Assembly: GCF_009727055.1 (NCBI RefSeq)
Contig: NC_052356.1
Location: forward strand, 5,697,842-5,761,841
Direction: 5' to 3'
DNA length: 64,000 bases
Origin: Benincasa hispida
Lineage: Eukaryota; Streptophyta; Magnoliopsida; Cucurbitales; Cucurbitaceae
Part shown: piece by piece, positions 53,795 to 64,000 of the stretch
Layout of the letters: each line of letters opens with the position of its first letter
Numbering within the stretch: position 1 is the stretch's first letter
The notes under the pieces: generated by a model
Seen by the model: only the letters and a program-made list of their open reading frames with translations
The model's database searches: none
What the model was told of the DNA's origin: nothing
Program-made: the position numbers and the translations under genes

Positions 53795-54784
53795 CTTAGG
53801 TGGAGCTGCTTGCTTACTCAACAGCTGCAGTTGCCTGATTATTCAACTAAATTCCCGATTCATTTTTGAGTCCAAAATAACTTATTTTCCAGATCTTTTA
53901 TCTGAAAATTTCCTTCTACAAACTTGTTTAAAAACATTTTAACTTGCTTATCCTAAAATTTGAGCTCTGGATATTTCTTGGCTTGTTTGGAAATCTTCAA
54001 ACTTCACCGTTGGCCTCAATTCATTCGAGAGCTTGATCTTCATGCAATCTTCTTCAGATTTCAACGTGAATTCCTTAGAGTTTTCTCCCAGCAGCCCTAG
54101 AGCTTAAACTACACTCATCAAGCTTTTGAATGGCTTTGAAATCGCCTCATTTACATGAGTGAAATGCTAAAATTGAGCTCTTGAACTGAAGCATTCCTTT
54201 TATGCTAAGCTCTGCATGTTTTCAAACATTCTTAGGTTGCCAAATCACCCACTAAGTAGGATTAATTCCTTAAATTCCGATAGCTGGTCCATTATTACTG
54301 GTGACTGAGCTACTAACCACCATTTAATCAACTCACGGCTTCACCTTTGCTTTGGCACGATCAACGCATAACATTTGGCTCACACATGGCATCAATGCAT
54401 CTAGCCCAATGTTTGGTCTAGTGCCAACACTTGCTCCCTTTTGCCATAGCCTTTACTTTATCAACGCGTAACTCACCAACGCATGCCCTTGCTTAATCGC
54501 AAGGTACCTCGACAACCTTTAACTGCTCGACTAACCTCTTAATCGCCATTTTCCTCCATGTGACATTCCCATCAAATGCTCGACTAACCTCTTAGGAGCA
54601 TGGTTGCCGCATACTTCGACAACCTTTAACGCATGGCTACTTTGGACTTCCACACTTAGCCAAAATTTTTCCTTCTTTTCTTCTTTAAGCTTTTCCCTAC
54701 AAACATATTAATAACTTATTCTTGATCTTGATTAACATGTTAATGAACTTACTTAAGTAGGGAAAATAGGGTTCGAGGTTTACA
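53795..54784 (-). repeat. 3' LTR of M (truncated by K)
   Basis: On the minus strand it begins TGTAAACCTCGAACCC at 54784; about 990 bp remain. It contains several CAACGCAT words (the reverse of ATGCGTTG) at 54360-54640 and twice-repeated words (GCTCGACTAACCTCTTA at 54525 and 54573). Confidence 0.82.
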
Positions 54785-54801
54785 ATTTACCTCCCCTTTA
54801 T
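54785..54801 (-). other. Polypurine tract of M
   Basis: The minus strand reads AAAGGGGAGGTAAAT just before the LTR, near-identical to D's. Confidence 0.8.
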
Positions 54802-56270
54802 GAAATTTCGTCATTGAAATTTGTTGCAAGTTCATCAACTGAATTATTGGGTGTGTCTACTCCTCTTTTGCTCTTCAGTTTTCCAAGTGGTTTATTCAAT
54901 TCCATGATACCTCCATAGTATTTTTACTAAGGGTATCATCGTGTTTCTTAACACCTGCTTTTTTTGGTCAAGAATTTCCACTTGTTCTTATTTATAAGTC
55001 AAATTTTCCTTTAATTGCACCGGTTGCTCTACTAATACATGACCAAGATCTGGAACATACTTCTTCAACATTGATACATGGAAAACATCACATATGCGAG
55101 ATAGTTTTGGAGGTAAAATTAACCTGGAAGCTGCTGGCCCAACTCTCTCTACTATCTCATAAGGTCCAATATACCTTGGACTTAGCTTTCCTTTCTTTCC
55201 AAATCTAAGGATTCCTTTCCATGGAGATAAATTAAGAAATACCTGATCACCGACCTCGAATTCTAATTCTCTTCTTTGCTAGTCAGCATAACTCTTTTGT
55301 CTATCTCGGGTTGTCATAAGATTTTCTCTGATAAGCTTAACACTATCTAACGTCTACTGAACAAGATCCGGACCTATTAGTTTCCTTTCTCCGACCTCAT
55401 TCCAATACATAGGTGTTCTACAAGGTCTATCATATAAAGCCTCGTATGGAGCCATTCCAATACTAGAATGATAATTGTTATTATACGCAAATTCGATCAA
55501 TGACAAGCGTGTATCCCAACTTCCTTTGAATCGCAATACATATGCCCTCAACGTGTCCTCTAGTGTCTGGATCACCCGCTCTGACTGACCATCTGTCCGC
55601 GGATGGAACGCTGTACTGAAATGCAACTTAGTACCTAGAGCTTTCTGTAAACTAGGCTAGAACTAACACTATCGTTACTAGATCTCGATCTGACATTATC
55701 GTTACTAGAATTCCAAATCGACTCACAATCTTATAAACATACAACTTAGCCAGTTTGTCCAAGGTAAAAGGGATCTTCACTGGTATGAACCTAGCCATCT
55801 TAGTCAACTTATCAACAATTACCATATTCCATCATAACCTGATGGTGTTCTAAGCAAGCCAAATAAGAATTCCATTGTAATATGCTCCCATTTTCACTCT
55901 AGCACTGAAAGTGGGTTAAGTAATCCTATTGGCCTCTGCCGTTCAGGTTTAACCTGCTGAAAAATCAGACACTTATCAACAAACTCTGCTATTTCTCTTT
56001 TCATGTCTGGCCACCAATACGACTTCTTTAATGTTCTATACATCTTCATACTGCCTGGGTGCATTTCCTAAGTTGAACTTTGCGCTTCCTCTAGAATTTC
56101 CTGCTTCAACGCTAAGGCATTACGTACACAAACCCTGCCTTCCTTGAGTAAGACTACATCTGTTCTTATCTCATAATTTGTCATTAGACCTTTACCTACC
56201 TCCTCAGCTATCCTTTAGAGACTAGAATCTCCTAACTGTTCACATGAAATGTCATTAACTAAGGTAGGTT
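54802..56270 (-). pseudogene. Element M integrase with chromodomain remnant
   Basis: Reading leftward from about 56060, the zinc finger has lost a cysteine (CLIFQQVK where D has CLICQQVK). Core fragments follow with stops and a duplicated ACTATCGTTACTAGA-like stretch near 55670. 55626-55354 is open: FHPRTDGQSERVIQTLED (Glu region), LRFKGSWDTRLSLIEFAYNN and YHSSIGMAPYEALYDRP. Then a KGKLSPRYIGPYEIVERVGP motif, VFHVSMLKKYVPD and a chromodomain-like end (VEILDQKKQVLRN), interrupted by stops. The order and motifs match D1, which is the better preserved relative. Confidence 0.82.
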
Positions 56271-56274
56271 GTAC

Positions 56275-56574
56275 CTAAAATGAAGCTAGCAAACCTTCTG
56301 CCTGATCCACTGCTAGAACGACTTTAGCATATCTCAAGTCTTGTAACACTAAACCTCGTACTGAACAAAGAGTAACACCCATTGTTCTTGGTTTCCTACT
56401 TAAGGCATCCGCCACCACATTTGCTTTCCCTAGATGGCACTCAATAGTACAATCATAATCTTTGATCAACTCTAACCATCTTATCAGTCTCAAGTTCACC
56501 TCTTTCTGATCAAAGATATACTTTAAACTCTTATGATCAGTGAAAATGTGGAAACCCTCACCAAACAAGTAATG
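56275..56574 (-). pseudogene. Element M RNase H, C-terminal fragment
   Basis: The open frame 56568-56275 reads [40 protein letters not shown], a [17 protein letters not shown] block, then the linker to integrase. The N-terminal half is missing because copia H inserted here. The catalytic Asp in FTDHKS is kept. Confidence 0.85.
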
Positions 56575-56581
56575 CCCCCAC

Positions 56582-58190
56582 TATTGGGATTGGTGTCCTA
56601 ATTCTCTCGAAGTCTCAATGTTTGTAATCATACACATTTTTTTATGAATAAAATAACTGTTATTTCATTCTGGAATTTACTCATATCCAATAAACAATGC
56701 TCCATGGTTATCTTATGTAAACTTAAGAATGTATATGTGATATACAAGTGGATCATGCCTTAGGTGATAACCTAAATAGGTCTGTAGTATAAGAATTAAG
56801 GTGGGATACCTGATCCTGGTGACACTATGGATACGATCCACTTTGTAGAGGTTTCCAAGTGTTGTAAACTACTACAGATGGTAGATCTTGACCATTCATG
56901 TGGAGACATGCGAGCGGGGGTGTCCTATACAAAGAGTTTGTATAAGACCGGACCACGAGATGACTAGACTCTGTATATAATGCCATTGATACTAGAGACT
57001 TACATCTCACCTAAACGACCATAGTTTGGGAACTCCTGCCTTTAAGGGTGGTCCTTTGATTAGTATGGGTGAGAGTGGCGAGATTGCCAACTCAACATGC
57101 CTACCTTTCTGAGGCTTGTCTGATTTGGGAGCTGGGAACTCAATACACAATATGGAATTCAATTATTCCCCCAAGCAGGGGTAAGTAGAGAGATTGATCC
57201 CTTAAGGGCTGATTCCGGGGCTTAAACATAGTGATCATAGCTTTTCTTTGGAAAAGAGGACTTAGTCATAGTAGGACTATGACTTATGTTCATTAGAGGG
57301 ATCGATGGTACTTAAAGAGTTAGATGTAACTTTAGAGGCATAATGGTTATTGGCCAAGCTATACTTACGAGGAATCTATGAAGGGTTGTCACACTACTGA
57401 TTTGTTAAGATGGACACATAATATATCTGTTGTAAAGAGAGTTTAGTTGTCGGTCTTTAGTGAAGTGCCTGGCAGTTAACGAATGGTGGATCTCGTGACT
57501 AAAGAATTTAGTCAGTTATTCATGTACCATTGGAGCTTCGAGCTACAGGTCCATAAGGTCCCCTTGGAAGCTCAATGGATTCAAGTTGAGGATTAGTTCT
57601 TGGTGTTGATTTGAAATATTCAAATTGACAAGAGGTAATTCGATTATATATGATATAATTGGTATGGTGTATAAGATACATCAAGTGGAGGATTATTGTA
57701 AATAAGATTTACATTAAGTGCCATGAAATAGAAAAAGAGCTATGGTTTGTATGTTTCATGAGATGAAATATTAAAACTATAGGTTATAAATATAGTATGA
57801 TAAGTTGGTTATCATTTATATTTATAATAATATTAATTATTGGATAATTATCTCTTTTTCTCTAATAACAAATTGAGTGAGAGGTTATTGGTGGTTTCAT
57901 GGTAACCGTGAGATAAAAGGAAAAATGTTTTCCTAATTTTAGTAAGTTGATGAATGTTTACGGGTTTAATTGCCTTTGTTTAAAGCTTTCTTTAATTACA
58001 AAGTGTTAACTTGTAAAGGCCCCTGTGTTTTTGGGTGTAATTAACTTGCAATCGAGTCTGTAATTCAAAGGGTTTGAGTTATCAAGTTGTTCGTGATGAA
58101 GTTTTAAAGCATGGAGATGTAGTTCTCAATGAGGAAGAAGACCAAGAGTTGGTTGTATCATGTAGCCTAAGGTCAATGATCGTTGGTATT
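56582..58190 (+). repeat. 5' LTR of element H (3' boundary approximate)
   Basis: It starts TATTGGGATTGGTGTCC (TG changed to TA), with layout words shared by J1, J2, E and B LTRs (GATATACAAGTGGATCATG, GGTGACACTATGGATACG, GTTCATTAGAGGGATC). I could not find a clean tRNA-Met primer site, so the boundary with the leader is uncertain and may lie further right. Confidence 0.65.
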
Positions 58191-58194
58191 TATC

Positions 58195-58680
58195 TAAGTG
58201 ATCATGTAGTATTTACTAAACGATCGTTTAGCTAATGCTAAACGATATGGTAAATCATTTACTCTATCGTGTAGCGTTGGTTGCCCGATCGCGTAGGCGC
58301 TGGAGGTAGACGATCATAATGGGAGCATTTGATGCTCATCGTCTAGTAAAAGGCACGCGCTAGATGATCGTGTAGTTAGCTTGCTTCATCGCTTAGTTCC
58401 TACCTACACGATCGCGTTGTATACGATAGTAAGGCGTTCGCTAAGCTATCGTTTAGGCGATGGTGCTTTGTCGCACCGTAGTCGTTTAGACGATCATGTA
58501 AGGCTTGCATTGTGCGAAGCGTGCTAAGCGATTGCGTACCTCGGGCTTCATCGCTTAGTAAAAGGTATACGATCGTTGCTAGACGATCATTTAGCTCTTG
58601 GGAGTGTTTGGTAAATGATAGGGCAAATTGTTTGTTCTTTCGTGTAGATGATCGCGGGTTTGTGTACACGATGGTTGGAG
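58195..58680 (+). repeat. GATCG/TCGTTTAG palindrome array in element H
   Basis: About 19 variants of an ACGATCGYTTAG word occur in roughly 480 bp, on both strands. They include a perfect 16-bp palindrome CTAAACGATCGTTTAG at 58216-58231. Others lie near 58264, 58279, 58306, 58338, 58363, 58406, 58446, 58481, 58567, 58580 and 58646. Confidence 0.8.
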
Positions 58681-58949
58681 ACACGCTATGTTCGTCCGGA
58701 CGGTTCAAGGACACGGTTTCGCCTGTTGAACCGGAGATTCCTTGTTTTTGTTAATAAGTTAGCTTTAATTTTGTGGGATTTGAGGCAATTTCTACCACAA
58801 GACTTACAACACCTAATGCAACGCGGACGATGCAGAACACAACACTCCCACAATGCCATGCGGTTTATCAACATTTGTTTATTATACATGTGATGTATGC
58901 TGTTTATATGGCAAAATGTTTGACATATAGTTTAAAAACCCACCTTAGG

Positions 58950-59295
58950 TTGTGCAATCATTCATGCATCATGTATTATAAATGTTATAATCTAGCATGA
59001 AGAAATTACATGAAAGCATGCGCATGCATCATGAAATATAAGTTATATTTTGCATGTAGTGAGCATATTCATGAATCATCCTTTTATTATAAGTGTTATA
59101 GTCTAAGGGTGAATGAAAGCATGTTGTGTTTGTTTCATTATTGTTTTGTATAAGTTTTATATAAAAGAAGTAGCAATGAATGAACAATGCATTGAACATG
59201 ACACTTAGGTTGTTTATAATCATTATGAATGCCTTGCATGTCTTAGCTTTCCATTGTGGTTTTGATTGTTTTCATTTATAGGTGTTAAAAAGGAA
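58950..59295 (+). repeat. Dyad array in copia leader (element H), ~60-bp period
   Basis: TATAARYGTTATA-type dyads are centred near 58982, 59041, 59096, 59154 and 59281, with a weak one near 59217. ATGCATCAT or ATGAATCAT words precede the first three, as in F. Confidence 0.78.
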
Positions 59296-60528
59296 ATTAG
59301 AACTAAAATCAATAAGAAAGAGTTGCATGCAGACTTAGGGTGAACTCATTTTTTTTATAAAGGGTTTTAAAATTGGATTGAGATAGACTTAAGTTCAAAT
59401 GGTTCTAAAGAATTTAGTAACCTAGATTAATCTTTTAAAATCAGTTTAATAGGATTAAATTAATTGGCATAAAAGATTAAATTTGTTTTAAATTTATCTA
59501 CAAGGGACCTTTTATCTAAGGCGGGTTCTGACTAGGCTGGGGTTCTTAAGCTGAAGGAAACAGAATACCCCTACTTAGGAACCTACCTAGAAATGTGAAT
59601 TAGATAGATTTTCATCAAGCATATAACAATTTGGTCAAAGATTCTGTTAAAGAGTTTAATGGATGATGATCAAAAGTTGTTTAACTATCCAAAGTAAAAG
59701 TTACTCTTGGGCAAACCTAAAATTCACTTAGTTAGAATCCTTAGCCGTGTTTTTTTCTAAGTAAAATAAACCCTAGGTTATAAAGTACTTAGTGGGAGGA
59801 AGAGATGTATCTGATATGTCTATGATTCCACTCACGTTTCTCCCTGAATGTTCACACCGTGAGATTCATGCTTGGTCCCGTGGTGCCCTGGGAGCATCCC
59901 CCTTCGGATGGTGTTTGCATGAGTCAATATTAAGGTGGACGGAGAGAGTGTTTATAGCAAGTGGGTGAAGGGTGTGTGTCAACACGTCCTATGGTCTCTG
60001 TCATTGGTTCACAATGTGAGATCATTCTGTACTCCGTCATGGCACCTGGGAGTGTCCCCCTTTGGATGAGTTTTGTGCAGTTGGCCAAGATCAAGGTAAA
60101 CTCCAGAGATGGATAGGATCACTTTAGGTTTTGCCCCAATTGGATTTTTTCCCCTTCGGATTGGTTGCTTGAGGCAGATTTCTAGGGCCTAAAATGGCGG
60201 GTCACATTTATGGGAGATTATTAAGTAAGTTAATGATATCTTGACCAAATCAATGATGGCTAGTCGTTATAGGAGGAACAGTTGTTCTGGTATTAATGAC
60301 TGGTTGAGAACTTCTCAATTCAGAGGAGGGATAATTGACCTCCCTTCGGCAGATTTTGTCCTAAACCTTTGAAGCGTCATTGCGAAACTATATGTCACAT
60401 GGGGTTCATATTAGTTTTGCTAAAACCTTATTGGATGTTTTACAACGGGTATTTGCTTAAAACCTAACGTAGGTCAATGTGTTTTTCTTTTCAGCAACTC
60501 GTTAGTATTTCCATTTAGTGCTTTTAAT
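59296..60528 (+). other. Element H leader, second part, with ~155-bp direct repeat
   Basis: Two repeat copies start at about 59852 and 60007 (shared words GTGAGAT, TGGGAGYRTCCCCCTT, GGATG). This matches F's pair at 17700 and 17855. No gene is seen in the rest. Confidence 0.7.
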
Positions 60529-60930
60529 ATGACCGATTACATATAGTGGAATGAATCGTGTAAAACGTATTTCATGGCAAATGACCTTGAATTTTTCATG
60601 GTTGAGGAGTGTCCTCAAGTCCCGACCCTTGATGCACCGTGAAGTGTTTGCCATGCATCTGAGGTGTGGATAGAGGCTAATTCATTGGACAGACTTCACA
60701 TTTTGGCTAACATACATGATGTTTTGGCCAAAAGGGTTGAGCACATGGCCATTACACGCGAGATCATGGACTCGTTGCAAGACATGTTTAAACTTTAGTT
60801 CTTACTTGTTGAGCACAAAGGGATAGATGACAAAACCAGTAGTGTCAGTTATTCTAACACTGATCCCATTACTCTCCAAAAGAGGAGGAAAGACAGTAAA
60901 TCTAATTTATTGGTCTTGGAGACGTGTTTG
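60529..60930 (+). pseudogene. Element H gag (decayed, shortened)
   Basis: An ATG at 60529 opens MTDYI followed by a TAG. The same frame continues with a block reading TYFMANDLEFFMVEECPQVP, then a TGA, then EVWIEANSLDRLHILANIHD, VLAKRVEHMAITREIMDSLQ and DMFKL. The C-terminal part is short and lacks a zinc knuckle; a DPITLQKRRKDSKSNLLVLE block leads straight to the protease leader CLVENDDSAW, exactly as in F. Compared with F, about 60 codons before TLQKR are also gone. The four or so stops make it non-functional. Confidence 0.8.
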
Positions 60931-61326
60931 GTAGAGAATGATGATTCTGCCTGGATCCTTGATTCGAGTGCTAACAATCATATCAGTTCCTCTTACCAAG
61001 GATTCAGTTCCTGGCAAACGTTGCCATAAGGAGAGATGACTCTACGAGTCGGTACCAATGAGGTTGTTTCAGTTGTTGTTGTAGGTAGGATGAAGTTATT
61101 TGTTGACAAGAAATGTTATCTGTTACTGGATAATATTTTTATAGTTCCTCATATTAAGAGGAACTTAATCTCAGTTTCTTGTCTTATTGAAAAATGGTAT
61201 ACTATCTTCTTTTCTGAGAATAAAGTGTTTATTTTCAAGAATGGAATGGAAATTGGTTATGGTTCAATGGAAAGTAACTTATATGTACTAAGTTTGTTAG
61301 TCATACAAGCCTTGTTTAACACTTAA
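60931..61326 (+). pseudogene. Element H protease
   Basis: The active site reads WILDSSANNHISSS, where D-S-S replaces the usual D-S-G and Asn replaces Thr, so the catalytic Gly is lost. A TAA follows at about 61027. 61036-61326 is open with RVGTNEVVSVVVVGRMKLFV, CYLLLDNIFIVPHIKRNLIS, VSCLIEKWYTIFFSENKVF and NGMEIGYGSMESNLYVL, ending in a TAA just before the integrase finger. It corresponds to 18924-19300 of F. Confidence 0.84.
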
Positions 61327-62260
61327 ATGTTCAGTACAACAACAACAACTAAAAGACCAAAGGTTTCTCCTAAGGAAAATGCCCATCTTTGGCATCTAAG
61401 GTTAGGTCACATCAACCTCAATAGGATTGAGTTGGTGAAAAGTGAACTTCTAAAGAGTTTAGAAGAAAACTCCTTGCCGGTATGTGAATCATGCCTTGAA
61501 GGCAAGATTACCAAACGACCTTTTATTAGAAAAGGTTACAGAGCCAAGGAAGCCTTGGAGCTTGTACATTCAGACCTCTGTGGTCCGATGAATGTTAGAG
61601 CTCGAGGTGGGTATGAATATTTCATCTCTTTCATAGATGATTATTCAAGATACGAGTATCTCTACCTAATGCAATTTAAGTTTGAAGCCCTTGACAAGTT
61701 CAAGGAGTATAAGGCTGAAGTTGAAAACTTATTAGGTAAGAAGATGAAAACACTACGATTTGATCGTGGTGGAGAGTATATGGACCTCCAATTCCAGAAC
61801 TATATGATAGAATATGCGATTGCGCCCCAACTCTTGGCCCCTAGTATACCTCAGCAGAATGGTGTATCAGAAAGGAGAAACAGAATCTTGTTAGACATGG
61901 TTTAATCTATGATGAGTTATGCTCATCTTCTAGACTCGTTTTGGGATTTTGCAGTGCAGATTGCATGCTATATCCTGAACAACGTTCCCTTGAAAAGTGT
62001 TTCTGAAACACCTTTTGAGTTGTGGAGAGGCCATAAAGGTAGTTCAGGCTACTTTAGGATTTGGGGCTGTTCGACACGTGCTTATGACTAACCCAAAGAA
62101 ATTGGTACCGCGTTCAAAGGTTTGCCTCTTTGTAGGCTACCCCAAGGAAATGAGAGGTGGATACTTCTATGATCCGAGTGAGAACAAAGTGTTTGTTTCT
62201 ACAAATACTATCTTCTTGGAAGAAGACCATATGAGGGATCATAAGCCACCAAGTAAGCTC
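61327..62260 (+). pseudogene. Element H integrase (nearly complete core)
   Basis: 61327-61905 is an open 192-codon frame with every hallmark. The zinc finger is HLWHLRLGHINLNRIELVK plus CESCLEGK. The first Asp is in LVHSDLCGPMNVRARGG, YEYFISFIDDYSRYEYLYLM follows, the second Asp is in KTLRFDRGGEYMDLQFQ, and the Glu is in QQNGVSERRNRILLDMV. A TAA then interrupts. 61909-62260 continues with SFWDFAVQIACYILNNVPLK and, after a frame change near 62040, LFVGYPKEMRGGYFYD. One residue is missing in NLNRIELVK compared with the relatives (NRIERLVK). It is the best preserved integrase core in the window. Confidence 0.88.
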
Positions 62261-63230
62261 GTTTTGCATGAGATTTCTAGTGAGATTGAGACATCTGAGG
62301 GTGTAACAAGAGTTGTTGAACAGGTCGACAGATCAAGAAGAGTTGTTGAGGTCGGTACAGTTAGTTAACTAGATCAAGAGTTGAGACTGCCTCGACGTAG
62401 TGGGAGGGTTATGAACCCACCAAATCACTACATGGGTTTGACTGAAGCCCAAAACGTCATTTCAAATGATGGGGTCGAGGATCCGTTGCCTTTTAAGAAA
62501 GTAATGGAGGATGTTGACAAGAATGAATGGATTAAAGCCATGAACCAAGAAATAGAGTCTATATACTTCAATAATGTTTGAAGGCTTCTTGATCCACCTG
62601 ATGGGTTAAGGCCTATTGGGTGTAAGTGGATCTATAAGTGAAAGAGAGGTGTAGATGGAAAGGTGCAAACTTTTAAGGCTCGACTCGTGGCAAAGGGTTA
62701 TACCCAGGTTGAGGGAGTTGACTATGAGGAAACTTTCTCACCTGTTGTCATACTCAAGTCTATCAGGATTCTCCTGTCCATAGCCACATTTTATGATTAT
62801 GAAATATAGCAAATGGACGTCAAGACTCCTTTTCTTAATGGTAATCTTGAGGAGACCATCTATATGACTCAACCAGAGGGGTTAATAGTTCCAGATCAAG
62901 AGATAAAAGTCTGCAAGCTTAATAGGTCCATTTATGGGCTGAAACAAACATCTAGATCATGGAACATCAGATTTGACACTGCCGTCTAGTTGTTTGGCTT
63001 TGATCAAAATGTTGATGAGCCTTGTGTCTACAAGAAGATCATCAAAAGCTTAGTAGCTTTCTTGTTACTGTATGTGGATGATATCCTACTCATTGGGAAT
63101 GATGTAGGGTATCTGACTGACATTAAGAAATGGCTAGCTGCCCAATTCCAAATGAAAGATTTTGGTGAGGCACAATATGTTCTAGGGATCCAGATCATCC
63201 AAGATCGTAAGAAAAAATGATTAGCCCTGT
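62261..63230 (+). pseudogene. Element H reverse transcriptase
   Basis: The linker ELRLPRRSGRVMNPPNHYM (62375 onward) leads into RT in one continuous frame broken only by stops: WIKAMNQEIESIYFNNV, GCKWIYK, a [20 protein letters not shown] block, [39 protein letters not shown] (first Asp), QPEGLIVPDQEIKVCKLNRS, IYGLKQ and FLLLYVDDILLIGNDVGYL (catalytic YVDD intact), then FGEAQYVLGIQIIQDRKKK. Stops at about 62580, 62638, 62807, 62987 and 63218 include two CAG to TAG and one TGG to TGA. F's equivalent is truncated after VAKGYTQ. Confidence 0.88.
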
Positions 63231-64000
63231 CTCAGGCATCATACATCGTTCAAATGTTGATCAGGTACAAGAAGCAGGATTCCAAGAGGGGTTTGCTACC
63301 TTTTAGGCATGGAATCATTTTGTCTAATGATCAATGTCCTAAGACACCTCAAGAGGTCGAGGAAATGTGATGGATTCCCTATGCTTCAGCTGTAGGAAGC
63401 TTGATGTATGCAATATGATGTACTAGACTCGACATTTGTTATGTAGTAGAGATTGTCAGTCAGTATCAGTCCAATCCAGGATTTGATCACTAGACGGTAG
63501 TCAAGACGATCCTTAGTATCTTCGGAGAAGGAGGATTACATGCTCATGTATGGAGATAAGGATATGATCCTTACAGGATACACGGACCTCGACTTTCAGA
63601 CCGATAGAGATTCTCACAAATCGACATCGGGATCAGTGTTCACTCTGAATGAAGGGGCTATAGTGTGGCGAAGCATCAAGCAAGGATGCATCGTGGACTC
63701 CACAATGGAAGCCGAATATGTAGCCTCTTGTCAAGCAGCTAAGAAGGTTGTTTGGCTGAGGAAATTCCTTTCAGATTTGGAAGTTGTTTGGCTGAGGAAA
63801 CTCCACAATAAATCACATTTATTGTGATAACAGCGGGGCTATGGCAAATTCAAATGAGCCTTAGAGTCATCGTCGGGGTAAGCATATAAAGCGATAATAC
63901 CACTTGATCAAGGAGATTGTACATCGCGGTGATGTGATAGATACGAAGATCGCATCAGAGCATAATGTTGCTGATCCTTTTACAAAGGCTCTCACAGCTA
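63231..64000 (+). pseudogene. Element H RNase H (runs off window)
   Basis: RT C-terminal blocks (SQASYIVQMLIRYKKQDSKR, GLLPFRHGIILSNDQCPKTP, YASAVGSLMYAI) carry TGA and TAG stops. A frame change at about 63500 leads to 63540-63827: MLMYGDKDMILTGYTDLDFQ (first Asp), SVFTLNEGAIVWRSIKQGC and MEAEYVASCQAAKKVVWLRK (Glu). An 18-bp segment (GTTGTTTGGCTGAGGAAA) is duplicated at 63748 and 63783. After that the frame shifts and continues through DNSGAMANSNEP, a RGKHIKR-like block, EIVHRGDVIDTKIASEHNVA and DPFTKALTA at the edge. Catalytic residues are recognisable. Confidence 0.85.

Larger units (their letters stand above)
53795..56581 (-). mobile_element. Element M: Tekay/Del-like gypsy chromovirus, 3' part
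   Basis: The minus strand reads partial RNase H, integrase with chromodomain remnants, PPT and the first part of the 3' LTR. K cuts the LTR at 53794/53795. Copia H's LTR cuts RNase H at about 56581. M is the same family as D and L by LTR, PPT and integrase. Confidence 0.85.
56582..64000 (+). mobile_element. Element H: Ty1/copia retrotransposon, 3' end beyond window
   Basis: The plus strand reads 5' LTR, repeat-rich leader, gag, protease, integrase, RT and RNase H in copia order, close to F. It inserted in M's RNase H. The end of RNase H and the 3' LTR lie beyond 64000. Most breaks are nonsense codons in otherwise continuous frames, so H looks younger or less rearranged than F. Confidence 0.9.

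Noticed and set aside
58400..58893. Several 60-100-codon frames on both strands
   Set aside because: They are produced by the GATCG palindrome array, which is similar on both strands; no domain.

Overview
This window is plant nuclear DNA made almost entirely of nested LTR retrotransposons. I find no host protein gene, tRNA gene, rRNA gene or CRISPR array. Three lineages recur. The first is Athila-like Ty3/gypsy elements: a DLGA/DLGG-type protease, tRNA-Asp primer sites and PPTs ending in a G-run (elements A, C, G, K and remnant I). The second is Tekay/Del-like chromoviruses with a C-terminal chromodomain (D, L, M). The third is Ty1/copia elements of Tork/Angela-like type with LTRs of roughly 1.6-2 kb and very long leaders (B, E, F, H, J1, J2). 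This lineage mix indicates a flowering plant, probably a dicot. A cucurbit is possible from the general look of the polyproteins, but I cannot prove it.

Layout. The outermost recognisable element on the left is copia F (+). It is broken twice. At 16369/16370 it is cut by a C/G-family LTR, of which 27 bp survive (I). That LTR was hit by copia E (-), and E in turn was hit in its RNase H region by gypsy A (-), which runs off the left edge. At 20685/20686 F is cut by gypsy G (+). G contains gypsy C (-, TSD AATAT), C contains copia B (-, TSD CTTTT), and B contains a Tekay segment D (+). That is five elements deep. To the right of G's remnant (49031) lie truncated copia LTRs J1 and J2, a gypsy 5' end K with a solo LTR L inside it (TSD ATAGG/ATAGA), a chromovirus 3' part M, and copia H (+), which runs off the right edge.

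No element looks autonomous. Coding regions carry nonsense codons (many explained by CAG to TAG or TGG to TAG/TGA), frameshifts and internal deletions. LTR pairs, PBS, PPT and TATA boxes remain readable and let boundaries be set to within a few bases.

Two results matter most. (1) The sequence contains assembly artefacts. Two Nextera mate-pair junction adapters (1237-1273, 4963-5000) are each flanked by a duplicated segment, and a single N (41307) is flanked by two identical 48-bp copies. (2) The copia elements share a highly structured leader. It has a roughly 60-65 bp repeat carrying an imperfect TATAAGTGTTATA dyad preceded by ATGCATCAT, followed by a roughly 155-bp direct repeat. Different LTR families also carry arrays of short GC-containing palindromes or GCGTTG words. 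These are the best candidates for undescribed cis-acting structure.
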